A stretch of 64,000 bases of DNA, taken from Apostichopus californicus. Lineage: Eukaryota; Echinodermata; Holothuroidea; Aspidochirotida; Stichopodidae. The position numbers were made by a program, and so were the translations under genes. Below, in pieces: positions 51,601 through 63,600 of the stretch (positions are counted from its first letter, which is position 1; each line of letters opens with the position of its first letter). Under the pieces are notes generated by a model. The model saw only the letters and a program-made list of their open reading frames with translations, was not told where the DNA came from and searched no databases. Location: positions 6,896 through 70,895 of the forward strand of contig JAIPMN010000123.1 in NCBI GenBank assembly GCA_020650975.1, in the 5' to 3' direction.

Positions 51601-54600
51601 TAACTATTTGCCTAATCCCCTGTGTCTTGTGGGGGGAGATGGGGAGCGGGGATGGGGAGCGGGAGCAGGGGAATGTTGGTGTTCTCTGTTTGAACTGTTT
51701 GAACTAGTCAATTGCAAAAGTTATGTCATTTAGGCATCATTAAATGAGGTAGGTATTAATGTGCAGTTTCTGTAATAAAAATGAGTACAAACAGCTTTGG
51801 ATATAGTGTTAGGCTGAAGGTTATGCCGTATCCTCTCAGTAGATTTGTGTTTACAGTTTACGTACCACAATTAACAGTAAAATTGTATCACCTGCGTGCT
51901 TGCAATTAAGTACAGGAATGATCTATCATAATTAATCATTAATTAATCATTAATGATAACACTGATCCTGTTGTACCACCTTTTATACCATAAAAAAAAA
52001 ACTCATCACCATGGAAACAGTTGTTCTGAGTTGAATATTAAAGCTATGCAGTTGGCATTAAACTGAAGGACAAAACCCTCTCTCTTTAGATATCAACAGG
52101 AAGTAGAGGGTCCACTCAAAAGATCCATCAAAATGTTATATATAGTAAACAAACAAGTATCACATGAGTCCTTTATCAGTGTATTTATTCCAAGAAATTC
52201 TTGGCAAAACTAATGACTAATTTGTGATGAGAGGAAAAAAAACAATGTTCATTGTTCTCCTTCTCAGAAAGTAAATGATCCTGTGTACAGGCCTAGAAAT
52301 GAACAACTTTTAGCCACTTGTTAGAAACAAGTTACTAAATTCAAGGTCTCATACATGTGCATTTTCCTGAGCTACAACACACATTAGTTCACCCTACAGG
52401 CTTGTTACAGGCTATTAGTGCACAATATTTTGCTGATAATAAGCAGTAATACAGGGCTGATGTTATACAGTAGGACGGAAACCATGCTGATGATTTCACT
52501 GGCGATTGTTAGCAGACTGACCATATGTTTAAGTTCTTAGTGGCAGAAATTTGGCTGTGCCTTTTTGTTCTACTAGCAGGGAAACAGGAAAATCCAATGG
52601 CATTTAGCCAGAAAAAAGTCAAAATTTGGATGCCTGGTATAGATAAATGTTATTACAATTCCGACTGGTATATGAATGCAGGAAGGATTGTGGTGATAGA
52701 TCACCTAGAGCTACTTAAACTTCAGTCCACGTAATCTTCTGACACCTCTTCATCCCCTACCACCCGACCCGTGCCCCCAGTCTGCCCCTTCCACCCCTAC
52801 CCCCAATCTGCCCCTTCCACCCCTATCCCTAACCTGCATCCTTCCAAATTTAAAGAGACAAATTACAGAATGAGAGGTTATTATATTTCATCCTCAATCC
52901 TCCCAACTTTACGTGACAAGTTGCAGAATGAAGGAAGTCTTGCGATATTGTACAGTATGTGGCTGAAAGCCAAACTAGGAGAAATGTGAAAAAATGTTCT
53001 CCATTCCCATAGTTACTGTAGCCATATTCTTTGTGGTCATGTATATACAGCTAACTATATTTCCTTTGGGAGATATTGAAGGGAAAAATAACAGAAATGA
53101 AAAATGCATCGTGAATGTCTATTGCTCACCAAGACTTCACCTTTTTCAAGTTTTGCTTTCAAAATATTTCCAAATTGCAAACTGATGATTCTGTGATGGT
53201 ACATACAATATACCTGCATTTATAGTTATATATCAAGATAGGGAGAATTAGTTCATTCGTACTGGCCTCTATTTGAACAGTGCATGCATATATATATGCT
53301 GCTACATCACTGTCACTGCCTTTTTGTAATTCATGGAGAATTGCTTCTAAGCTTATTGTGCATCAATATGTACTGCAACCTGGATATATGAGGACTTTGT
53401 GTTGACATTTTTAGACTCAGAGATCAATGTTTTATGATCTAGTAGGCGGTGACTAGACGTGAGAATAGTGCACAGCAAAAATGGTTGAAAGGAGTGAATG
53501 TAATTTATGTTAAGTATGTATGTACTGGTCATTAGAATCAGCTTTTAATCGTTTTTATTTATGGAATATGTGTTGTAGTTGGTTTAATATATATAGAAAA
53601 TGACAAAAAGAGGCTGAAAAAGAAATAACCAAAAAAAAAAAGGAAAAGTGTAGGTGTTATTTGGGGAAAAGTTTTGTTGCTATACTTTCGAAGGTTTCAA
53701 GTGCGAGGTGAAGGGTTCCACTTTTATATTTTCTGAATAAATACAGTATAATGAAAGGTGAAATAAATTATGGAAATGTAAACAAAACTTTAAGAGTTGA
53801 TCCTTACTAAGATCTGACTTTAACATAATTTGGAGGTTTTGTTCGTTGGGACATCTGATGATAACAATGAAGTCATCTAAAGCCCCAAAATTGGGTCTTT
53901 CCAAGAGAATTGAAATGATTAGAATTTACTCACGCAATATTAGCAGTCTTGCTCTACCACCCATAAAACGTCACAAAGCAGAAAGGATTTATAAATAGCC
54001 TATCAGAGGATAGATAGCCTATCAGGCCCATAATTATAGGTACTCTTAGACTTTATAAACCAGTGGCAGGGAATATAGTAATGTAGTGTTCAAATTTTGT
54101 GTACAAGCATTTTTGAAGGCCCTCCTCAACTTTGCATACTTTTTGTGCCCTTGCAAAGCAGTTTGCCCATTTAGCGTAGCATTTTGCAATGCGATACATG
54201 ATAAACTATTCCCTGAGTGGACATCTTGAGGGAATTCAGAAAAGTAGATTAAAACTAATAATGTCAAAGATCAATAGTATCATGCACCTACAAATGTAAC
54301 CTGCTAGAAAAAATGCTCAAAGTTTTCAGAAGCACTTTCCTTGAGGTTCTGGCTCTCTACAATATTCCCAGACATTGAGGAGTGCTCACCGAGACATTTA
54401 TGTATCTCAGCGAGGTAAAATGCCTTTTGAGAGTTGCAGCCAAATTATGTTTGTTGAAGTATTAGTGTCAGTGACCATTAGAAGACTTTCTAGCATATTT
54501 GGGGGGGGGGGGCGGGGGGAGGGGGGAAATACTGATGACCTATTAGTCCACTGAGAGAAATGCAGACATTTTGAATGGGAGGGTGAGAAGAAGGGGTCAT

Positions 54601-57600
54601 GACCTCTACCTCGACATGACCAGCACAGGTCGCCAGGGCGGCACAATTTTAAACATTACCTAGTACACTCTTAGACAGAGAAGACTGTCAGTACTTATTG
54701 TTGTGTGACAGATAATTTGCTTGTAAATTTCCAAACCAGTAAAAGTTTGGGATGTGTACTCATGTTTCTCTATTTAAAAAACAGACTAGTGGAACTCGAT
54801 CTGTTAAGTCTAAGCATAGATCTATTTAAAGTTCTAATAGTACTGGGAGGGTATTAGCAGCTACTTTCAAATTACACTATTGTATCTATGGTTAAAACCC
54901 TTTTGAAACAGTTTGTCTTTTTCTTTTCTTTAACCTATCACAGGAACACAAAAAGACATTTGACAAGCAGACAGAGAAATTTTGTAAATCTTTGGATACC
55001 CACGTCAACCTATCTACCAAGAAGAGAGACACATCACTCCAAGAGGTAGATTCTTTTTTTAAAATACTAAATATAAATATAAGCACATCAGAATGTGAAA
55101 TTGGCAGGGAATGCCCAATAGGATGGCTTGGGGAAGTGTAGAAAGGATGGGTGGGGGTGCAAATGGATGGGTGGGGGTGCAAAAGGATGGGTGGGGTGAA
55201 AAAGGATGGGTGGGGGTGAAAAAGGATGGGTGGGGATGAAAAAGGGTGGGTGCAGGGTGAGTGAGGGAATGTAGCCAGTGGACAAATCAAGGGCAGTAGG
55301 TGTGAGGGTGGGGATGGGTGTGAGGGATGGGTGATGTGCATATACCTTGTAACATAAGTAAGAATATTTAAGAACTTGAAACTCTAAGAGTTTTAGTTAG
55401 AACCCAATGTAGGAGTACAGTAGGATGTTCTCTTAAATTGAAAAAAATGGGCAGTTATAGTGAATTTATTCTGAAGTTGGGGAAAAAGGAAAACAAGGGA
55501 TGATTTTGTACAAAGTAAAAGTTTCAGGTTCTTGAAACTTCAATATAATTGAAGTTATAAAAAGAGAAAGTATGATTTGTGTCTTTCACTCAAATCTCTT
55601 TAAAACATGTTTATTGTGATTATGAAATTTATGAAGTGACAAAGCCATTTATCAATATTTCACTGATCTCAACTTTGATACTGAGGGTGTACAAGATCTC
55701 TGTTTTAAGCAGATCTCTGTATAGTTTGTTGAAATGATTTAAAGTTATAGAGCTGATGTACAATCAAGACCTCCATGTAAAACACAGCGTGGAACACACA
55801 ATAGTAACACGCCTTTGATTTTGGGATCATAAACACGGCCAGTTTAATTCAGAGTCTTTATGTGGGCAGTTAAATTACGTCTGTGAATTAGATCTTCAGA
55901 GTTTGATGAATTCTCACAATTGTTTGCGTATGCGTGTGTGTTTGTCAACACAAGTAGAAAATACAAATTTTGAGTCATAGGAACAAGCCACCCAATCCTC
56001 CCCGAGGGGTTTTCTTTAGCAACACAATGACAAGACTATAGTACCGATGTATATATGTTGAGAAGACTCTTCCACGTTGCTGCCTCTGCTGCCGTGGAAA
56101 CCGAGACTTGACCACGTTTTAGAGTGGAATGTTGCCACTGCCTCCGTGAATAATTAAATCCCGAGTCGATCCTCGAGGGAAATAAACCTTCCCGGATTTA
56201 TCATTCATGCCGGTGGTGAGGAGGAGGACTACCGAGCTGGAAGGTCAAGGTGGTTGGATTGTGTCTAGAATGAGTGTCCAAAGAAAAAGAAAGAGTAAAA
56301 ACAAGCCGGAAAGGAGAGACAACTTTAGGATAACACACTGTAAAAAAAAGGAAAGAAAAGGAGGTCATAGGAGCAAAAGTTGTCATAAGGAGTTAATAGT
56401 TTATACAGGTATATATTCAAAGGTTTGAATGAATCATAGCATGTGAAACTGCCTGATGTAATGAATTAAGTCATTTTTAGAGGGTGAATGAGTTTTTTTA
56501 TTGGGGGGGGGGGGTTATATTGATCATTTTTCCTTTGTTACTGTGTTAATGTGAAGAGGGAGGGTGAAGGGATTTGGACAGATTTTGTTTTTGTAGATTT
56601 TTGTTAGTCATATGAAGAAATGAAAATGAAGAAGAAAGGAATGGGCTTAAAGGTTGTAAGAATAATCAGCTTTTCAAGATCGACGAATCATTTTCTCCGT
56701 ACTACTTGACTTTCATAGAGTGCTTTTGGTCATATGAAGTAATGAAGAAGAGTAGGAATTTACAACAAAAGGGTGTAACAATAATTGGCTCTTCAAGAGG
56801 ATTTTCTTCTTTTGGTACAACTTCATAGAGTGCAGCATTTGATGACCATTATCCATTGCACAATAAAAATGGGATTGATAATCACAGGATGTTTCTTATT
56901 CTGTCTTTTATTAAAAAGTCTATCCAACAATGCAAGAATTTAAACATGCATTGGTCATGAGTCAACACACACACCCCATTGAGAAAGTCAGGAACTATGA
57001 GATACTCCTGATCAATCAGCTTATAGATTTTTTTTTTAACTTAAAGGTGTGAATTTGAAAAAATGCAAAAAAAATTAAATTATTTTTGCAATGGATATAA
57101 TAATATTGATAGCTATTGTGTTCCTCCTTTTCTTCTCTCATTGGAAATATTTATCAGTTAATTTTTTTGTTTTCATTTCTATCCTAATAAATGTACTGCA
57201 TTCTATTAATTCAGTTCCAAAAATAAAATAATTGGATGTTATAAAAAAACAAACTTGCTTTTCATCCATAGTTGGAGAAAGATTTACTGTACTCTGTGTG
57301 CTATGTACAGTACTTGGGATTTGTTGTACATTAGATAGTGTCTATTATGTCTGCTGTCCGCTCGGGCTGCAGAAGGATCAAGTATCTACTATAATCTACT
57401 AATTCTGCCGTCCAGTCGGGCTGCAGAAGGATCAAGTCTACTATAATCTACTAATTATGCCTGCTGTCCACTCGGGCTGCAGAAGGATCAAGTATCTACT
57501 ATAATCTACTAATAAGTCTGCCGTCCAGTCAGGCTGCAGAAGGATCAAGTATCTACTATAATCTACTATTATGCCTGCTGTCCACTCGGGCTGCAGAAGG

Positions 57601-60600
57601 ATCAAGTATCTACTATAATCTACTAATATGTCTGCTGTCCACTAGGGCTGCAGAAGGATCAAGTATCTACTATAATCTACTAATATGTCTGCCGTCCAGT
57701 CAGGCTGCAGAAGGATCAAGTATCTACTATAGTCTACTATTATGCCTGCTGTCCACTAGGGCTGCAGAAGGATCAAGTATCTACTATAATCTACTAATAT
57801 GTCTGCCGTCCACTCGGGCTGCAGAAGGATCAAGTATCTACTACAGTCTAGACCCCACCTTATGACACAGTGTCGAACACACAAACTCGCCGTTGATTTC
57901 GCGATGATAAACACCAGTTAAGTCAAATCTTGAAATGGACGGTAAAATGACATTTGCGGATAAATCTCCAGAGTATCATGAATTCTCACAAGTGCGTGCG
58001 TGTGTGTGGATCATGTGTAGCAACAGCAATTGTATGACTCATGAAACTGGGGAACTTTGGGGGAATACAGGTATGATCAATGCAACAGGTAAGGGTACAT
58101 TGGAAAAATGTTCAGATTGGAAAAGATGGAAAACAGCAATTTGTTGGACTTGGCAATGGACGGTAAAATGACATTTGCGGATAAATCCCCAGAGTTTCAT
58201 GAATTCTCACAAGTGCGTGTGCGTGTGGATCATGTGTAGCAACAGCAATTTGTATGACTCATGACACTGGGGAACTTTGGGGGGAATAAAGGTATGATCA
58301 ATGCAACAGGTAAGGTACATTGGAAAAATGTTCAGATTGGAAAAGATGGAAAACAGCAGCTGGTTGGACTTGTTTCAGAACAGTTCTGGCTCCAGTGTAG
58401 TTTATGAACCTACCCTAATATACACACATGTCCGCTGGCATATTTCTCATGGTGGAAATGAAGCATTTCTGAAAACAGCAAAATTGTGTTAAAAGAAACT
58501 TTTAGTTGTTTGGCATTGCTTAACATATATGTAATGCTGACAAGCCAGAAAAAGAGAGAAAACAAAAATGGACAAAACAAAAACGAAAAAACTTAATAAT
58601 TGTAACGACCAGACTCAGTCAATGTCTTTAAAAAAAACATTTTGCTTTTTAGATGTGTTGGTAAATTTTCAGTAGACAAAATTTATTTTCATGTTTCTGA
58701 TATGCTTGTTTCTTTTCATTTTTCTTCTTTCTTGTGTAGGCGGATGCCGGCCTAGAGATGGAGCGACGGCAGTTTCACCGAGATTCACTCACTTATGTTT
58801 TCAAGCTGCAGGAAGTTCAGGAGAAGAAGAAATTTGAGTTTGTCGAGACAGTAAGTCAACGCAGAACTATTTTGGTCGTGAACTAATTTAATATCTTCTT
58901 TTACAAACTACTGAGTAAACCTTAGTAACCTTAGTAATTAATTACTCCTTTTAAAAGGAACTTTTGAAATGTAGGTGAGGGTTTGGTCACATTGACAACC
59001 CTCCATCTGGTGTTACTTCTGTCGGCAACCAATTGTGTCATTCGATTAGTCCATTCATGACGCAGATATTAGCCCATACGTGACACAGCTTTCTGTTCAA
59101 AACAGGAAACTTTCCCAAAGGGGATATTATCACCAACCACGACTTGTTACATCCCCCATTGAACAGCAAGATAAACTTTCAACTCATTTTTGCTAAAAAC
59201 TGAACTAATATTTAAACACATTTTATATTCAATTCTTAGTCTTTGTACCTTTCTCTCTACACACGTAATGCATACATATACTGTACACAAAGCCGTTTTG
59301 TACGCTACCCTTGTGCAGCAGCTGTTCCTACCATTTCCTTTCTCTGAAATTAATTGTGACAATGAATAGGCTGCCTTCAAGCATTTTCTTCTTAAGGTTC
59401 ATCATCGGCTTTAAGAATGAATGAAAAGATGCGTGGTATCGTAAGAGACCATTTTGCATAAAACATTGATGGATAACGTTTAGCATGCCGGCTCATTCTA
59501 CACGATTTAGGAGGAAAGGGAGTACAAGTTGAAGAAAGCAAAAAAAAAAAAAAAAAAATTACGAAGAGTTTCCAAAATTTGTGGAATTTCTGCCTGCAAT
59601 TGGTCACAATATTCTCCAAATTGATTCTGTGATTCTTTGATGTTCAGGTAAAGCATTTACTGTATGGGAAGTGTGTCTTGGTCAGAATTGTTTGTGAGTA
59701 GCATCAAGAAAACAAACAAAGAAAACTTGTGAAAGAGAAAACAAAATTTGTGGAATTTTTGTTGTCATATGATTCACCAGTTTGATTGTTTGATAAATTA
59801 ATGGTGTGCATTACCTGACAGAACTAGGACTTAGTGTCTTTGTTCAATTTGTTTTGCGAGGAACAACAACAACAAAAAGTAGTGTCGTAAAATTAACGAC
59901 CTACAAACTGTGTCGCTTTGTACATACATGTGTAAAAAATAATCTCTTTGTGGGAACAAAGAAACCAGGTAATTGCAAGTTACTTTCATTGATCCATTCT
60001 TGTGTAAAATGCCATAAATCTGTTTTTTATGTGTCTTTCTAGGACCTTGTCTTGAAGAAAATACAGGTTAATGCATTCCCAGGCTCCTCTCCACACCCCA
60101 ACATATTTGTCTGCCCCCCAATGTTTTAGAAAACAAGTTCGCGCAGTGATCTGGCTGCTCCCCCCTCCCGAGAAAAATATGGGCCCCTAAAAAGCTTTGC
60201 CCCTGGGGAGGTTAGCCCTTGAAGATCGCAGGAAAGATGCAGTATTGTCTTGTAAGATCAGTGTTATCCCTTCAGTCTATACAGACCTGGTGTTACACAA
60301 GAAGTGCCTCCCCCTAACCCTCCTCCTCCCCCGATATGATAAAAATGAATTATTCCTACTCGTACTGTATAACATTCTGTTAATATGCAAGTGATCAAAT
60401 TGGCACATGAGTGGAAAGCTTTATAGCAGTGTTTCTACACATCCCATGTGAGTTTGTAGTAAGTATGTGTATATAAAAAAAAAAGGTATTGAAAACACTT
60501 TTATACTGGTAAGTGTTTCAAAATTTAATCTGATCTTTCTTCATTCGCAGCTTCTCGGCTTCATGTATAGCTGGCTTACGTTTTATCACCAAGGTAACTT

Positions 60601-63600
60601 AATTTTTTACTTTGCTCCTCCTCACTTACCTGTCTCCCCATAAACTTTTGACTGGTTCTACCATGCCTAGAACTAACTGGTAACCTTTTAACACTGTGCG
60701 CCCTCTTTGCCTGGACCTCTCCGGTCAATGCCCTTCCTTCTCATTCTACAACCCAAAGTACCTAGAAGTTCATTTTGTGTGTGGATTTAATCCCATCTAC
60801 AATTCGTTCAGAACTGTGTATTTTGAGGCCTTTTTCACCTAGTTGGAATTAGGAATTTGTTCTTTGTGCAGCCCGATGAAGTATCCTTTCATTCGGGTAT
60901 ATTTTCTTTAATTTCTTCTCATGCTATGTACCTCTCATAATCCTGATTGATTCTTATCTCTTTTGTCATATTTGACAGTTTTGGTTGAATTTCAAAATTT
61001 ACAGGTCATGTGTTTATTCACATTTGCATCAATCGGAGTTAAATATTGAGATAAGACATTTCTTGAGTTTTAATTATATCCGTTGATTAGGTTATTAAAA
61101 TATTATCCGGCACAACACAGGAAATATGAGTGTAATTATAGAGAGAATGTTTTTCTTGTGCATAGCATAGCCAAGTATTATGTCCTGTGTTGTGTTATTT
61201 TTGTATCATGATACTGTTTTATGACAAGCAGGACTTTTCCTCTTTTAAACTTTCAACAACAACTGTCACAACCTGGTACTTTCTTTAAATCTCATAAAAA
61301 TATTCTCATGCTATTAGTAAGTTATTATGATAACAGTCTGTTTTTACTATACCTGACTTAAAGTCAGACCTTGTAAACCTTGGGGTATTCTTTTCGAGAA
61401 ACTCCTGTGAGTCGGGATTAACTTGGTTCTGCGTGCACATTGTGAAAGAGAGTCCACAGACAGGTAAAACTTATCACAGTTTGTTTAAATATTCCACAAG
61501 GGTAAGTTTTTTTATGATGTATTTATTAGACTAGGACACAATGTTAAAAGGATGAAAATTAGGCACAAACTTAGTTTTAGTGTTTTAGTTTATGTTGTAG
61601 ATCATTAAAAGCCACTGCTATCAGTTAAGGTTGTATTTCTATAACAGTTTGGATGTGTTTGAGAAATGACTCTTTAAACAGAGCTGGGAAAACTGATGAG
61701 ATTTATAGTTAGTTCAGACATTCTAGATAGACTGAGATTCAAAGTAAATCAGTCTCACTCATATGTGTTATGTTAAAAAGAATGAGTCATTGAGTGAATA
61801 TGATACTGAGGGGGGGGGGGGGGAATGGAATAATGTAAATGGAAATGCATCCAGCTGCTTGACGGAGGAGGGTGGGGTTGGGCAGGGCACTGTAATAAGA
61901 TAATAATTCAGCAAATATTTTATACTTAAATCCCATAGCAAGGTAGGTCGCCTGCTGATTAGCTAAGTTGTCATGAAACAGAAGGAAAAATAAGCCCAGA
62001 AGGTCAACCATTTTGTTGATGAGAAGTTAAGACTTGAATGAAGTAATTACCTGCTATGTATAATGTTTTGTGGTTGAAAGAAAAAGAATGGAATATGAGA
62101 TGTAAAATTTCAGCAATACTATAAATATATATAGTTTTTGGGGAAATCTGTGACTGACACGATGCTTTAGTAGTTTTGTGTTGTAATTACTACTGTTAAC
62201 TTATTCTGACTCTGCAGTTCCTTATAATAAAAGTTCCTTTGTGTAGTATACCGGTTAATAGACAACCGGTTACATTGTTCTCCATGCCACTGAAATCCTG
62301 TCAATACAAATGCAATGAAGATTTTGAATAGGAGTACCCCTTTAAAGCAGACTATTTTTTCGAAAAATTTCAGCTGTCGCCATTTTTGAGACATTGTTCC
62401 ACTCTTGGACTATACAATGGCATTTAAGCTTTACACAACCCAAAAACCAAACTATTTATGTGCAGACGCTGAACAATACTCTGTGTAGGCGTAACAGTAC
62501 AATCCACCCCTCGTCATTGTCTATGCTACATCTACTATACATGCAAACACTTGGTTGGCATCTGTTACCGTTTTTTTCCCCTTTTTTTCTTCCCCCCCCC
62601 CCAATCTTTAAAACACATACTGTACTGCCATTGGCTGTTGGATTGTACTGATACTTTACGGTGTAAATGTACACTAATCAGTTTTATTAATAAAGTGCAA
62701 ATGTTGACTGCATAGAAGAGGACATTTCAGTATCCCTTTTCAAAACTTTTTATTATTGAACCAGAGTTTTGAAACCAGTGACAAACAAAGAAACATTTCA
62801 TCCATCTTTATATCCATGCCCTTTGAACCTAGTTCCCATGATGTTTGTGATTCTGCTTCCAATCTACTGAATGTCATTTCTTACAGACCATGAATGAAAT
62901 TTTTCATGGATATTTCATTGATTTTTATAATTAAGTGATTGATTAAGGTGTTGTAAAGATCAAGATATGTTAGTTTTATTCCATTAACGTCATAAACACG
63001 GAACAAGATGGAGGTTGAAATGCAGCCTTGGTTGAACTGGAGTTTGCAAGTGTCTGTCAATTTAATAAATCTGACTAAGTAATAACTAGCAAACGTTTAA
63101 AATACTGTTCAGAAATTTTGAAGGGGACTTTAGAAAAGATGATAACTATATCGTTGACCAATTTATTGATCTAGATATGTAAATATGGTTAAAGGAGAGA
63201 GCACATGCAGGTGGAACTGGTGGAGGTATACAGTACTTCTTCCTAAAAGACAAGAAAGTCACACACATTCTCTTTCTTAAGATATTGAAAAGTTTTCTAG
63301 AAATGGTTTGATTGCTTGAAGGAACTTAATTCAAACACAGCATGGTTTGCTTCTGAAGTCATATTTATATTAATAGTTAGGGTACTTATTACAAAAAGAT
63401 ACAAACAAAGAAAGAATTGAAGTCCTTCTGTGAGAAGAATATATCATTTTTGTAAGTTTAAAGCTTTGAAACTTGATGGCACTAACGGTATAAAAAACAC
63501 TTTGCTCAAATTCTACAAAAAAATTTATCAGTTACTGAAATAATTAGAATTTTGTAGACCTAAATAATGATAGTGAATGTCCTATGCAGGACACAGTTTT

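Larger units (their letters stand above)
49711..54943 (+). other. GRAF intron 4
   Basis: AT-rich. It includes a tRNA-SINE remnant (50717), a 26-bp C-rich tandem array (52779), a G-run (about 54500) and a family fragment (54690). The plus frame at 50425-50718 (97 aa) has no known motif. No nested gene recognised. Confidence 0.8.
55046..58739 (+). other. GRAF intron 5, minisatellite-rich
   Basis: Holds a 20-bp array, a diverged duplicate block (about 55780-55965), a G-run near 56503, the 57-bp minisatellite and a 221-bp tandem duplication. No nested gene is recognised; the plus frame at 57935-58171 lies in the duplication. Confidence 0.8.

Noticed and set aside
54892-55341. 149-aa Pro/His-rich minus-strand reading frame
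   Set aside because: Translation of the 20-bp G-rich array plus the antisense of GRAF exon 5.
57343-57855. CRISPR-like regular array
   Set aside because: Whole units repeat without unique spacers, and the setting is an animal intron; it is a minisatellite.
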